Source of the DNA: Emiliania huxleyi CCMP1516
Taxonomy: Eukaryota > Haptophyta > Isochrysidales > Noelaerhabdaceae
NCBI RefSeq assembly: GCF_000372725.1
Contig: NW_005200911.1
Location: 45,550-109,549 of the forward strand
DNA: 64,000 nt
Direction of reading: 5' to 3'
Part shown: piece by piece, positions 1-9,191 of the stretch
How the letters are laid out: every line of letters starts with the position of its first letter
Position numbering within the stretch: the stretch's first letter is position 1
Notes under the pieces: model-generated
The model's database searches: none
The model's input: only the letters and a program-made list of their open reading frames with translations
Told to the model about the DNA's origin: nothing
Translations under genes and position numbers: made by a program

Positions 1-656
1 TGTGGCTCTCGTCGAGAGCGTTTTGCGGCCCGGCGGGTGTGAGAATGTGTGTCGTTCTGATGTGTCGCTGTGTACGTCACATCGATCTAGATAACAAGCA
101 CGGTCGATCCGTCGAAGCGATACACTCGTTCCTATCACGCTGGACGGCTTGCACGGAGCTCTGTGCCGGCACACAGGAAGAGCCGTGCGGCAAGAAGAGC
201 TCGATGGGGAGCGAGAACCGTCAGAGGTGCTCACCCAGATTCGGAAGTCCGGACTTGATGCGGTCAGTTCCCCTCAGGTTTGACCGCGCAGCTCGCAAGA
301 CTCGTCGAGCACTCGCAGCCTCTCTGCGCCTCTCATGCTGCCGCTCTGCGGGAGGTTCAGTCTTTCCGGAAGATATCGTCGAGTTTTGAAAGCTGCGCGG
401 TCAAACCTGGGGGGAAATAAGAGCGTCACGACGGACTTCAGGTTTACCTTGCTCTTCTGACGCTTCTCGCTCCCCATCGAGCTCTTCTTGCCGCACGGCT
501 CTTCCTGTTTGTCGGCACAGAGCTCCGTGCCAGCCGTCCAGCGTGATAGGAACGAGTGTATCGACTGTGCTTGTCATCAAGACCGATGTGACGTACACAG
601 TGACACATCAGACGACACACATGGGCCGCCAAAACGCTCTCTCGACGAGAGCCACA
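1..656. mobile_element. Foldback element with ~280-bp inverted arms
   Basis: The first ~300 bases are the reverse complement, with scattered mismatches, of ~370-656. The outer ends TGTGGCTCTCGTCGAGAGCG (1-20) and its complement (637-656) match almost base for base. The inner part around CAGGTTTGACCGCGCAGCT (279-297) pairs with 381-399. A loop of about 80-100 bases separates the arms. This is the architecture of a foldback or long-TIR non-autonomous DNA transposon. The left end coincides with the window edge, so a target-site duplication cannot be checked. The short ORFs inside are shadows of the palindrome and are not called. Confidence 0.75.
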
Positions 657-1776
657 AGAAGCCGTCCGCACAGCAAGCCGGTGGAGGCCGAGCGCGCGGA
701 ATCGACGATCATGGCGTGCCGGCCGTGGGCCCGGACGAAGGTCCTGGCTCGAAAACGCGAGCAGAGGCCGCCGTGTGGGCCACGGCGAGCCTCGGCGAGA
801 AAGGTCACCCTATCTCACGCGGTCGGTTGGGTAGACAAGTCAACCCAACTCAACGAACCCAACCCCTGCACAACCCAACCCAACCCAAAAAGCACGATTC
901 TGAAGATGGGCCCTCTATCTGATACACGGACACTTCACCTCCCAGAGCTCGTCCCGGTCCGCCACGGTCATCCTCGGCCTCCGGAGCGCCCCCGGCCGCT
1001 GCGCGGTGCGGCGGAGTCACAAATCCGATTTTCAAAAATCTCTCTCAAATCCGACCACAGAGCACCGGGTGAGTCCATGTACGCCTCAGCGGGTGAGTCC
1101 TGAGGTCCAACTAGGCGTATGCATTGCTCATGCCGGCACCGCCTAAGTCCTTATCAGCTGGTCGGCCGCCATTCGGGCCTCCCGGCCTGCTGCGGCGGCG
1201 CGGCCGGTCGAGGCCGGGCTCGGCCCGGCCCGCGACGGCTGGCCGCCGACGAGCGCGCTCGCGCTGCTCGTCAAAATGGCGGCGGTGGCGATTGCGGCGA
1301 CGGTCGTTCAGTCGTACAGCGCTCAGGCGTCTGTCATCTGTCGTCTGTTGTCGCATTTCGCACACGCGCGCGCCGCGCGACCCGCGTCGCTCCGCGAGGG
1401 CATGAGCCTTCGGATCCGCGATTCGATCCCGCAGCCAAAAGCTGCTCGCTCGAACCGCGGCCGACTCTACCATCGCGGCCGCAGCTGTTGAGCTCTTCAG
1501 AAGACTGGTGCCTCATATGCTGCCTCCCTGCGGATACGACTCGGAACGCGAATGTGACAGGACTGGGTCCTTCAGCCACCAAAGCGAGATCACCCGAGAG
1601 CAGCTGAGCCTGCCTCTGGCCTCGCCTCTCCCTCTCCTTCAGGCATTCGTGGCATCCTATGGGTCGTCCAGAGTATCGACCTCTGGCGAGTCAGCCAGTC
1701 ACTTGATGACACCATGAAGTACAGCGATCGCCACCTCGCTGGCCTCTCCGCAGGCCCCCCCGACCGCGTCGAACTC
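657..1776. other. Region without a supported gene
   Basis: No ORF here has a recognisable domain or convincing composition. It holds a tract rich in AACCC/CCAAC units (about 827-892), two copies of CGGGTGAGTCC (around 1067 and 1089), and a TTCAAAAATCTCTCTC motif near 1030 that recurs elsewhere in the window. The 1100-1500 stretch is very GC-rich and open in several frames for compositional reasons only. Confidence 0.5.
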
Positions 1777-1900
1777 ATCGGCGCGGGCTCTCTTGGCTAC
1801 GGGACCGGCCCCAGCTTCGGCTGAGGGCTGACAAGCTGCCGAGCCCAAATCACTGTGAGAGTCGTGATTTCTTGTTGGTTTTCTAAAATCTCTCTCTCAA
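1777..1900 (+). repeat. Dispersed repeat R1 (copy 1, uninterrupted)
   Basis: About 105 bases from GCGCGGGCTCTCTTGGCTAC to the motif GAGAGTCGTGATTTCTTG are nearly identical to 63187-63300. The end of this unit, GTGAGAGTCGTGATTTC, also flanks the Mutator-like element at 21.8 kb, where the element interrupts it. A reverse-complement relative lies at 63038-63090. Function unknown; probably an old transposon fragment. Confidence 0.7.
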
Positions 1901-1989
1901 AATGCGCCTGCGGGCGGACCCTTACAGATCACTGATCACTGTTGGTCTTCAAAAATCTCTCTCTGATCACCTGCAGATCACACCTTCCA

Positions 1990-2133
1990 ATTAACCATGT
2001 CCGCAAGAAAACCGACAGATCTCGGCCGAGCAGGACTCCACATACACATCAGGCTGCTCTCAATCCTAGCCATCCGCAAGTAACCATGTCCGCAAGAAAA
2101 ACGACATCTCGGCCGAGCAGCACTCCACATAAT
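1990..2133 (+). repeat. Direct repeat immediately upstream of the first gene
   Basis: A ~50-base unit, beginning TAACCATGTCCGCAAGAAAA and ending at ACTCCACATA, occurs at about 1990-2048 and again at 2081-2133. The second copy ends six bases before the ATG of the 2139 gene, so the pair forms its immediate 5' leader or promoter. The duplication may be regulatory or may be neutral. Confidence 0.6.
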
Positions 2134-2138
2134 GTGTT

Positions 2139-3347
2139 ATGCTTTTCATCGCACCGCTGACCGTCGCTCCCACGCTGGCGCGCGCGCCCAGGGCCGTCAT
2201 CCGGCCGGCTAGCCCCATTTTCATGGCGGACGCGGCGGGCGTCGCTTCTTGGTACGACCAGGGCGTCAGGCTACGTGCCTCGCCACCCCCCGAGGGCTAC
2301 GTGCCCCAGGGCTACGCCGATGCGGCTGCGGCTGCGGCTGCCGACGAGGTGAACGTCGCGCTTGCAGAGGCGGGCGAGGCGGATGCTGATTTGGAGGCTG
2401 CCATCGAGGCGGAGGAGAAGGCACTGGAGGAGGCGGTGGCGGCGGTCGGCCCTGCGGTCGCCGAGGCTGTGGCAGAGGCGGCCGAGGCGGCGTCACCAGC
2501 GGTTGCTGCAGAGGCCGCCGCGCCCGAAGCTGCTCTCGCGCCTCCTCCGGCGGTGTACGTGGCTCCGCCGCCAGCTGCGCCGCCGCTTGCGCCGCCGCCG
2601 CCGCCCTCGACGCCGCCGCCGCCCTCGACGCCGCCGCCGCCCTCGACGCCGCCGCCGCCCTCGACGCCGCCGCCGCCGAGGACGAGCAGCGCACTCACCA
2701 CGTCGAAGCTCCCCGCGGCGGTGGGCGGCGCCGCTCGAGGAGGGCGGCATTTGCCCGTGACGCGCCGAGCGCGAGCCTGCGGTCTGGTATGTGGTCTGGT
2801 AGGTCGCCGCCCAGCTCGAGGAGCTCGACCTGTACGACCCGACGACGCTCGCGCGCGACGACCGGCAGGAGGTGCTGGGCACGGCGGCGGTGGGCGCGCT
2901 CGGCCTCTTCCTGCTCCCGCTCTTTGAGGTCCAGATCCGAGAGGCCGCCGAGAGGCCGCCGAGATGCGTCAGCCGCGGTCTCCTCCGTTTGGTGTCTCGG
3001 CTGGATGTCGCAGCAATCGGGGCGATGTCTCCGCTAGGTTGGCCTCCTCGGCGATGTCGCGCTGTCGGTGTGCCGCGCTTCCCTGCTGTGCATTGGGACG
3101 CGTCCACGACGCGTCCACGCCACCGGCCGCGTAGGTGCTGCTCGGCGGAGGGGCGGCCTCGTACGTCGCGCTGCGCAAGGACGAGGTTGGGGACGGCGCG
3201 CGCAGGCTCGTGGGCAAGACGGCCGTCACCGCGGCGGACAAGGCGCGCGAGTACGAGCGCGAGCAGCAGCTGACGGCAAAGTCTGCGGCCAAGGCCAAGG
3301 AGGTCGCGTCGCAGGCGTGGGCAGAGCTCAAGAAGAGCCTCGAGTAG
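2139..3347 (+). CDS. Ala/Pro-rich membrane protein, probably plastid-targeted
   Basis: Family not recognised. I read three exons: 2139-2729, 2803-2928 and 3135-3347 (about 309 aa). The introns are 2730-2802 (GC-AG) and 2929-3134 (GT-AG). The N-terminus (MLFIAPLTVAPTLARAPRAV) looks like a hydrophobic leader followed by a basic, Ala-rich transit region. Residues ~50-140 are Ala/Glu-rich and probably helical. A (PPPPSTP)n linker of four or five units follows. Exon 2 and exon 3 together give one or two hydrophobic segments (VGALGLFLLPLFE joined to VLLGGGAASYVAL). The C-terminus is a charged helix rich in Ala, Lys and Glu, ending WAELKKSLE. The layout suggests a membrane-anchored plastid protein with a stromal or lumenal coiled tail, but targeting is inference. 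The first donor is chosen by frame and is the least certain border. Confidence 0.65.
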
Positions 3348-3861
3348 AGGGATTGGGCGCGGCGTTTCGCCGCCGGCGGGGGTCGTACGTCTTTCTCGCC
3401 CTCGACGGCGGCGATGATGATCACAGCGGTTCTTTCTCGATTTCCCGTCGGCCCAGCATAGATTTCCCGCGCCTTTGCGCAGACACAGCATCCAAACAGA
3501 GCATGTATTCGATCGGCTAAACGATGGGTTCCGCGTGCACACACGCGGTCAAATGCTCACATAGCGGCCCCGAGGCAGCTACAAAATTAGAGCACTTGCA
3601 TACGGTGTATGTAAACACCCTTCGCTACGCGGACTATGCTCGTTTTAGTGTTTAGCTTTTACGTATGGTGGTAAGGGGTTTAAAGCGACCTCACCCCGGT
3701 CACCGATGCGGCACATCCGGCGGGCGACTCTGACCACAGGGACTCTGTCTCTGAGTCTGACCTCTGTGCGGCGCGCGCGAGCGACTGCCTCGCGCGGTGC
3801 CGGTGGAGGTGGAGACACCCCCATGCGCTAATTCCTAATTGTGGATGTCAGCTGTCGGCAA
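3348..3861. other. Intergenic, no gene seen
   Basis: No ORF with protein-like character. This segment lies between the convergent ends of the 2139 gene and the minus-strand SET relic, so it should contain both 3' ends. A lower-GC stretch at 3575-3680 may hold the 3' processing signals. Confidence 0.4.
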
Positions 3862-5038
3862 TTACCTCCGCCCGTTAGTTTTCGAGCTAATTGTACGTTC
3901 AGCTAAGCCCCCCCCTCTTCGACGAGCCGCTGCAGCACCTGCGCCTCTGAACGACGTACCAAGCTTGCTAGCTCGTAGCTGTGCGCAGCGTGGACGGCAT
4001 CCAGCGGCGCCAGCCTCGGCGTTGCGCTCAAGCGCGCTAAGCCGCTGGCGCGCCGCGCCCGCGACGCGTGACGCACGTGCACACACGCTGCTCTCTCCTC
4101 TCGCCTCCCCCGCGAGGTCCGTGGCGAGATCCTTGCGCACTGCCTCAAGCTCGGCGCGGCAGCGCAGCTCGGAGGGTGGAGGGACGAAGCCGTAGTGGAG
4201 GGCGAATACGAGGTCGGGCTGAGGACCGTACGACACGAGAAGCTCCGCACCGGCAGGCTGGGCGCACGCCGCGCGCGCCACCAGCACCCCATCGCCTGTA
4301 CCGCCACCCTCGCCGCCGTCATCCTCGTCGCCACCGCCACCGGCTCCGAAGGAGTACCGCACAGTCGCCGCCTCTGCGTGGTTGAGGGCGTCTAGGAGGG
4401 CACCAATATCCGACCGCCGCGGCCGCTGTAGCTTCGGCTGAGCACGGTCACGAGGGCAGCGCGTACCGCAGCGATCACCGCGTCTTCGCCGTGCGCCTCG
4501 ACGTCTGTCGCGAGGGCGTCTGCGAGCAGCTCGCCGCACACGGCGTCAGCCTCTGCGATGAGGCGCGCCTCACCGTGCGCGCTCGTGCCGGCCAGCAGCG
4601 CCAACTCATCGTCCGACCACCAAAGGACGTTGCTGTGGTCATCGCGCGAGGGGAGCATGCTCAGGTACGCGCAGGGACCCTCGCCGTTGAGTCAACGAGG
4701 AGACCGGCGAGGAGAGCCACGTCGCAGCCGCCCGCACGGGTCCGATCTCCGAGTCGCTGCAGCGCCGCACCGATTCGAGGGTGCGCTAGCGCCGTGCCGG
4801 GTGTGAGGAATGCGCTAGACGGAACGGCGAAGAGAAGGTCGCCAGTGTCGACGCGCTCGGTCAGGAAGCCGCCGATCCCGTCACCGCAGCAGGAAGAGCG
4901 CAGTTCGACAGGCCCGAAGCGCGCACCATGCGCATCCAGCCAGCCAAAGAGCGCAGCAGAGTTGGCGGCGGCGGTGGGTGCGAGTAGGAGTGGGAGGGCA
5001 TCACTGTCGGCGATGACAAAGAATTTTTCGCGAGCCAT
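3862..5038 (-). pseudogene. SET-domain protein lysine methyltransferase (frameshifted)
   Basis: The minus-strand protein resembles the SETD3 / Rubisco-LSMT class of SET methyltransferases, which transfer methyl groups from SAM to lysine or histidine. It starts at 5038 (MAREKFFVIADSD). Visible motifs are GEGPCAYLSMLP followed by DELALLAGTSAHGEA, then DALNHAEAATVRY (the D..NH SAM/active-site motif), then VSYGPQPDLVFALHYGFVP. These motifs lie in three different frames. One base is missing near 4690, between LLAGLLVDST and GEGPCAYL. Another is missing near 4395, where ILVPS reaches a stop just before LDALNH. No plausible splice sites bridge such small shifts. The gene is therefore either a young pseudogene or carries two single-base sequence errors. 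The C-terminal 100 residues are low-complexity Ala/Arg. Confidence 0.7.
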
Positions 5039-5082
5039 CGCAATTACCTCCCGGCTTTTAACCCTCTGGAACGGACGGCCGC

Positions 5083-5874
5083 ATGAAATACCAGGAGCTG
5101 CTCGACCAGGCATCAGGAGAGGTGGATTCGGCGCCGGAAGCGTCCGATTGCAGCAGAGCCTTCAGCAAGGTCCGGAGATGCTGTTGCCTCACCGCTGCGG
5201 CGCTGGCTGGCATTCTCGCGCTCCAGCTGGTGGCGTGGAACCAGCAGGCGCATTGCGATGTGAGTGGAACTGAGATGGTCTGGAGTTCCCTGCTGCCCAA
5301 CAAAACGACGATGCAGTACCATTCCCCCTGGTTTGCCCATGAGGTCGACGTCTACGGTGAGGCCGGCTCGCGCGAGGGCGTATGGACCGACACGAGACTA
5401 TTCTTCGGGCTCGCACGCGGCTTTGTCTTCACCGACAAGGCGAATCGAGTGGTGCTTCAGGCGAGCAAGCCGCTGGGCTGGTACTCGGGCCTGCGTCTCA
5501 GCCTTTGGTCGTGCACCGGCGGCGACACTTACCGCATCACAGAGGACACCTGGCGGCCAATGTTTAGCTTTGGCAAGGGCAACTACTTTGACATTGTCGT
5601 GGCGGGCAGGGTCGTCGCAAGAAGTAGGAAGTACACAGAGTGCGCGAGCTGCCCCTCCATGTTCCAGTCCAAGCAGATCCTCCTGGAGGATCCGCAGGGC
5701 CGCGAGATCGCGCGGGTCGTGCAGGAGTCGCAGGCACAGGCGGGGCTGGCGAGCAGGAGGTACTATTCGACCAATCTTCAGCCAGAATTACTCCCCAACG
5801 AGGTGGTCTCATTCTTGGGCGCAGCATTCGAGATCGAAGAGGTGATATCGAGTAAGAGAGAGGCTGACGCGTGA
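5083..5874 (+). CDS. Single-TM protein with a possible Tubby-like/LURP-type domain
   Basis: Intact single-exon ORF of 263 aa. A short acidic N-terminus is followed by a Cys-rich basic patch (RRCCC) and one hydrophobic segment (LTAAALAGILALQLVAW, residues ~37-53), giving a signal-anchor topology. The remaining ~200 residues are a soluble beta-rich domain with repeated short strands (RGFVFTDKANRVVLQASKP, GRVVARSRK, QILLEDPQGREIARV). These recall the strand pattern of LURP-one and phospholipid-scramblase proteins, but no diagnostic motif is present and I hold this weakly. Two N-x-S/T sites lie just after the anchor. The start is 44 bases from the divergent start of the SET relic, so the two probably shared a promoter. 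Confidence 0.65.
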   Translation: MKYQELLDQASGEVDSAPEASDCSRAFSKVRRCCCLTAAALAGILALQLVAWNQQAHCDVSGTEMVWSSLLPNKTTMQYHSPWFAHEVDVYGEAGSREGVWTDTRLFFGLARGFVFTDKANRVVLQASKPLGWYSGLRLSLWSCTGGDTYRITEDTWRPMFSFGKGNYFDIVVAGRVVARSRKYTECASCPSMFQSKQILLEDPQGREIARVVQESQAQAGLASRRYYSTNLQPELLPNEVVSFLGAAFEIEEVISSKREADA

Positions 5875-5897
5875 TATCGAGTAAGAGAGAGGCAACG
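5839..5897 (+). repeat. ~30-bp tandem duplication across a stop codon
   Basis: The unit GTGATATCGAGTAAGAGAGA occurs twice in tandem. The first copy encodes the last residues of the 5083 protein and the second lies in its 3' UTR. The stop TGA falls at the start of the second copy. Confidence 0.7.
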
Positions 5898-6071
5898 CGT
5901 GTCCCGCTAGTTTACGTCTTCACAGAGCTGTCGCTGTGATAGTGGTCAGTGTAAATAAATAAAACTCTGCGACGAGATGGGATTTAGGGACATGTGTCCC
6001 CGCCCTGCACGATCTTGGTGTGACGGATCTTCAATCCGCCCCCCTCACCCCTCGTCACAATAGTGGTCAGT
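5898..6071. other. Short intergenic stretch
   Basis: It contains AAATAAATAAA near 5950, which could serve as a polyadenylation signal for the 5083 gene. Nothing else is recognisable. Confidence 0.4.
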
Positions 6072-6996
6072 GTGCTGACCTCTGGGGGGGCGCGGGGGCC
6101 CCCGGAGGCACCGTGCGCCGCGCAGCAGTGCGGAAAAACGGGGCTCCGGCTCTACTAGTCTCTACTAGCAGCAACTTCCCGAATGATCACGGTTGATCAG
6201 AGGGCATATTTGGAGAGATCTCGAGGAGTACACACAGATAGACCCTCTAACGATAAGAAACCTCCAACCTGATCGGTCGTACTGACCGCCGACAGATCAC
6301 TCCAGACAGCAGACAGGCCGACGTCTGCACGCGGCCGGCCGGGCGAGAGGCTTGACACGATCCGACCCTGCGATCCTGACGCTGCTGCTCTAGCTATCAG
6401 ACATGCACTGCTGACTGCTGCCACAATGTGCGACCTGTGCTGGCCCACTTGGCGGCCTTCCCCGTCAGTGGTGAGGCGCAGTTCAGAGCTGTCGATGGCG
6501 CGATGCCCGCACTGGTCCCACATTGGTGACACCAGACCACCAAGTTTGCCGGTCCAAGAGAGAGGCACCGGCGCTGCCCTGAGAAGGTGCGTGGTCCCTC
6601 TTGACTGCCCATGCGCGCGAGGCTGTAGGCATAGCCTCGAGAGTGCCAGAGCCAGTCCCAGGCAGTTTGTGACGCGCATTGCGTCAGAAGCGTGCACGCG
6701 CTGGAAGGACACCTTCCTACTGGCCATACGATCATGTCGTCACTGAATACTGGATACTAAGGCCGCGAGCTATGCGGGTGATCAATTGTGCAGCATGGCA
6801 CGGTCAGCAGCGCCGACGACAGACAGGCGGTCGCAAGGCGTGACAGCATGGCCGCATCCCATGAAAACAAGTAAAACCCGCTGAGAAAAAGAAAAAATCT
6901 CTCGAAAAAATCGGTGCCTGCGGCGGGCCATGGGACCCCATCTCCCCCCCGCATGGGTACCCTCTAGGGGCCCCGCGCCGGCCCAGAGGTGCTGAC
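6072..6996. mobile_element. hAT-like non-autonomous DNA transposon, copy 1
   Basis: The element runs 6080-6988 (909 bp) and is flanked by a perfect 8-bp target duplication, GTGCTGAC, at 6072-6079 and 6989-6996. Its ends are inverted: CTCTGGGGGGGCGCGGGGG at the left pairs with the complement of the right end ...GCGCCGGCCCAGAG. About 90% or more of the sequence matches the second copy at 16228-17146. An 8-bp duplication and short TIRs are typical of the hAT superfamily. The interior has no conserved reading frame: the long minus-strand ORFs of the two copies are out of register, so it depends on a transposase elsewhere. Confidence 0.9.
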
Positions 6997-7125
6997 ACCC
7001 CAGGGCTGAGAAGAGTTACGTGAAGTTCCCTGCAGAAATCACACGTGTTGCATCTCAACCTCGTTCATCTACTTTCACACGATTAGCGCACAGACTCTAC
7101 GACTTCGACGCTCCAAACTCTCCCC

Positions 7126-8854
7126 CTACGCAACGTGCGGGTTCTCTGGCGAGTTCTTCCGCACTAGCCGGCGCGCGTCCGGCCCGTCTGGGTCCTCGCC
7201 ACCGTCGATGTCCGGGTCCCCACGCGCGGCGGCGCGGCGCCTCGACAAGGTGGCCGCGACCAGCTCTGGCCGCGGCTCTCGGAAGCCGTGCATTGGCGAG
7301 AGGAGCGGCGTGTCGCGCACGTAGTCGATGATCCGCACGCTCGCGGCCGTGCAGCTCGATAGGATGATACGCACGCCGAGCGGCACGCTCACGCCGCGCA
7401 AGCACGCCTCGCGGAGCAGCACGTACATGATGGCACCGGCGGCCGAGGAGGCGGCAAAGCTCTGCGAGCCCATCGCCACGTCGCGCTTGCATATCAAGTC
7501 GCGGATAATGCCGCCGAAGCATCCGCTCACGCCCGAGACGCAGCACACCACCGGGCTCAGCCCGCGGCTGATCGCCATCGCGGCGCTAAAGACGGAGCCC
7601 GAGCTGATGGCGATGGTGTCGAGCGCGTAGAGCCATCCTTGCCCATCGTACGACACTTTGACAAGGTGCTTGAGCTCAAACTCGTCCAGCACGCCTGAGG
7701 GGGGCGGAAGGGCGGGCCGCCGGCGTGGGCAAGCCTCTGTCTCGGCGTGCGTGTGCGGCGGCCTCTCTGCGGCGGCGGGCGTCCAGAGGACCGTCGTTGT
7801 CCTTGTCGAGGACGATGAAAAGCTGCTCGGGCGTCGCAGTCTCGATCGCGTAGCCTACAGAGCGCCAAAGGCCCAGCCGTTTAGGCGGCGACGCCCCTCC
7901 GCACACCACATCTGGCCGCTACTCGGGGCGGCCTTTCTTGAGCAGCTGGAGCGAGAGGACGTTCCGCACGCGGAGGAAGAGGTCCTCGTCGCGCAGTGCC
8001 GCCAGGAAGGTCGCGCGTGAGATTGGCTCCGCCGCGATCCGCGCCTCGTCCTCGTCCACCTCGAGCCCCGCGATCTGCCGTACGTCCAGCTTCCACCACG
8101 GCTTGGAGAGCGCCGCGGCGGCGCGGATCTCGCGCGCCTGCCGCTCGGCAAAGTGGGAGGAGAGGATGGGCCAGACGATGAAGGTTGCCAGCGACGCGGT
8201 GATGGCAACCACCAGGTTGGTCGGGTCGCGTACCCAAACCACTGGCCGCCCAAACAGCAGCGCGTTGACGGTACCGCCGCCAAGCGAGCTCACGCAGCCG
8301 ACCAGGGCGCACCCGACGATGTTGAGGCCGGCCTCGCCAGCGACCTGGGTGCCGGAGATGGCCCAGCTCGCGGTGCCGATGATGCCGATCGCCGTGAGCA
8401 GGTGGTTTGCGAACTGGCTCGCGTCCTCGGGCTGCTCGACCACGGAGAGGAACGCCTCGCGCTCAATATCGAGCTCTTGCCGCCGCTGCGCGAAGCGGAG
8501 GAAGCGGCGGCGCGAGCCGGCAATGTCACCCCCCTTCTTGACGCCTGCACGGCTGGTGAGCGACGAGATCTCAGCGTCTGTCAGCCGCACCTCCAGGAAC
8601 TGGCTGCGGCGGCCGAGGTCAAAGGCGGCCCGCTCACGGAGCTTCACCCGCGCCTGGTGGAGGATGAAGTCCTTGCGGGTCGGACCGAGCTCAGGGCCGA
8701 TGCTTGGAATGCACAGGCCGCGCCGTGAGCTGTGAGCTGTGAAGGTCGGCCCGCAGGCAGATTTTATATCCCGAGGCGGTGCCCCGCGCCGTGGCCCAAT
8801 CCTCGCCACCCCGAGACCGCGCAGCGGCCGCATTGCCGCTCGGCGGGATGCCAT
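7126..8854 (-). CDS. UPF0126 (Gly_transporter-type) membrane protein with central EF-hand
   Basis: Three exons read 8854-7933, 7854-7792 and 7694-7126, and phases agree at both joins (about 517 aa). The introns are GC-AG (7932-7855) and GT-AG (7791-7695). Bacterial UPF0126 proteins carry two three-helix repeats, and both are visible here. The first is FANHLLTAIGIIGTASWAI with SSLGGGTVNALLFGR. The second is ALDTIAISSGSVFSAAMA with GCFGGIIRDLICKRD, the family's GG..RD signature. Between them, across the second splice, lies a full EF-hand loop, DKDNDGVLDEFE, with acidic residues at positions 1, 3, 5, 9 and 12. This suggests a Ca2+-gated channel or transporter, possibly organellar. The ~120 residues before the first repeat are basic and helical and could include a targeting peptide. 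The start at 8854 is the first Met in a clean frame. Fusion order is seen; Ca2+ control is inferred. Confidence 0.8.
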
Positions 8855-9191
8855 TGCGCTGGCAGAGCTTGCTGCGGCACACGCTCTGCCGCTGCTGAGA
8901 TCGGGGCTGCGCTCCGTGTGTATGCTCGTCGACGGCCCGGACGTCCTCCGGAAACGTTCTACAAGAAATGGTGCTTGAAATGTTGTAACCAAGACACAGA
9001 GCTCACACAGGCGCTTTGTGTATCTCGAGACCTCGAGAGAAGGCCGCCCGCGGGCGGCCCAAGTCGCGAATTGGCTTTCTTTTGGCGGGCAAGCTTTTTT
9101 CTCCTTTCCGCGAGACAGAGGCGGCGGCGCTCTGACTTTAACCCGTCTAGGTGCCTCTGCTCGGCTCGCTCTCCGACCAGGTCGTCGGACG
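8855..9191. other. Divergent intergenic region
   Basis: This segment separates the start of the minus-strand UPF0126 gene from the pseudokinase gene. It is open in the pseudokinase frame from 9018, but the extra residues are low-complexity, so I favour the Met at 9192. It probably contains both promoters. No motif stands out. Confidence 0.4.

Noticed and set aside
1390-1440. tRNA-like GATTCGATCCCGC motif
   Set aside because: No matching acceptor stem, D-arm or anticodon arm could be placed around it.
6197-6727. 176-aa minus-strand ORF inside the first hAT-like element (and the 171-aa ORF at 16358-16873)
   Set aside because: The nucleotide sequence is conserved between the copies but the frames shift in the middle through indels, so there is no selection on a protein.
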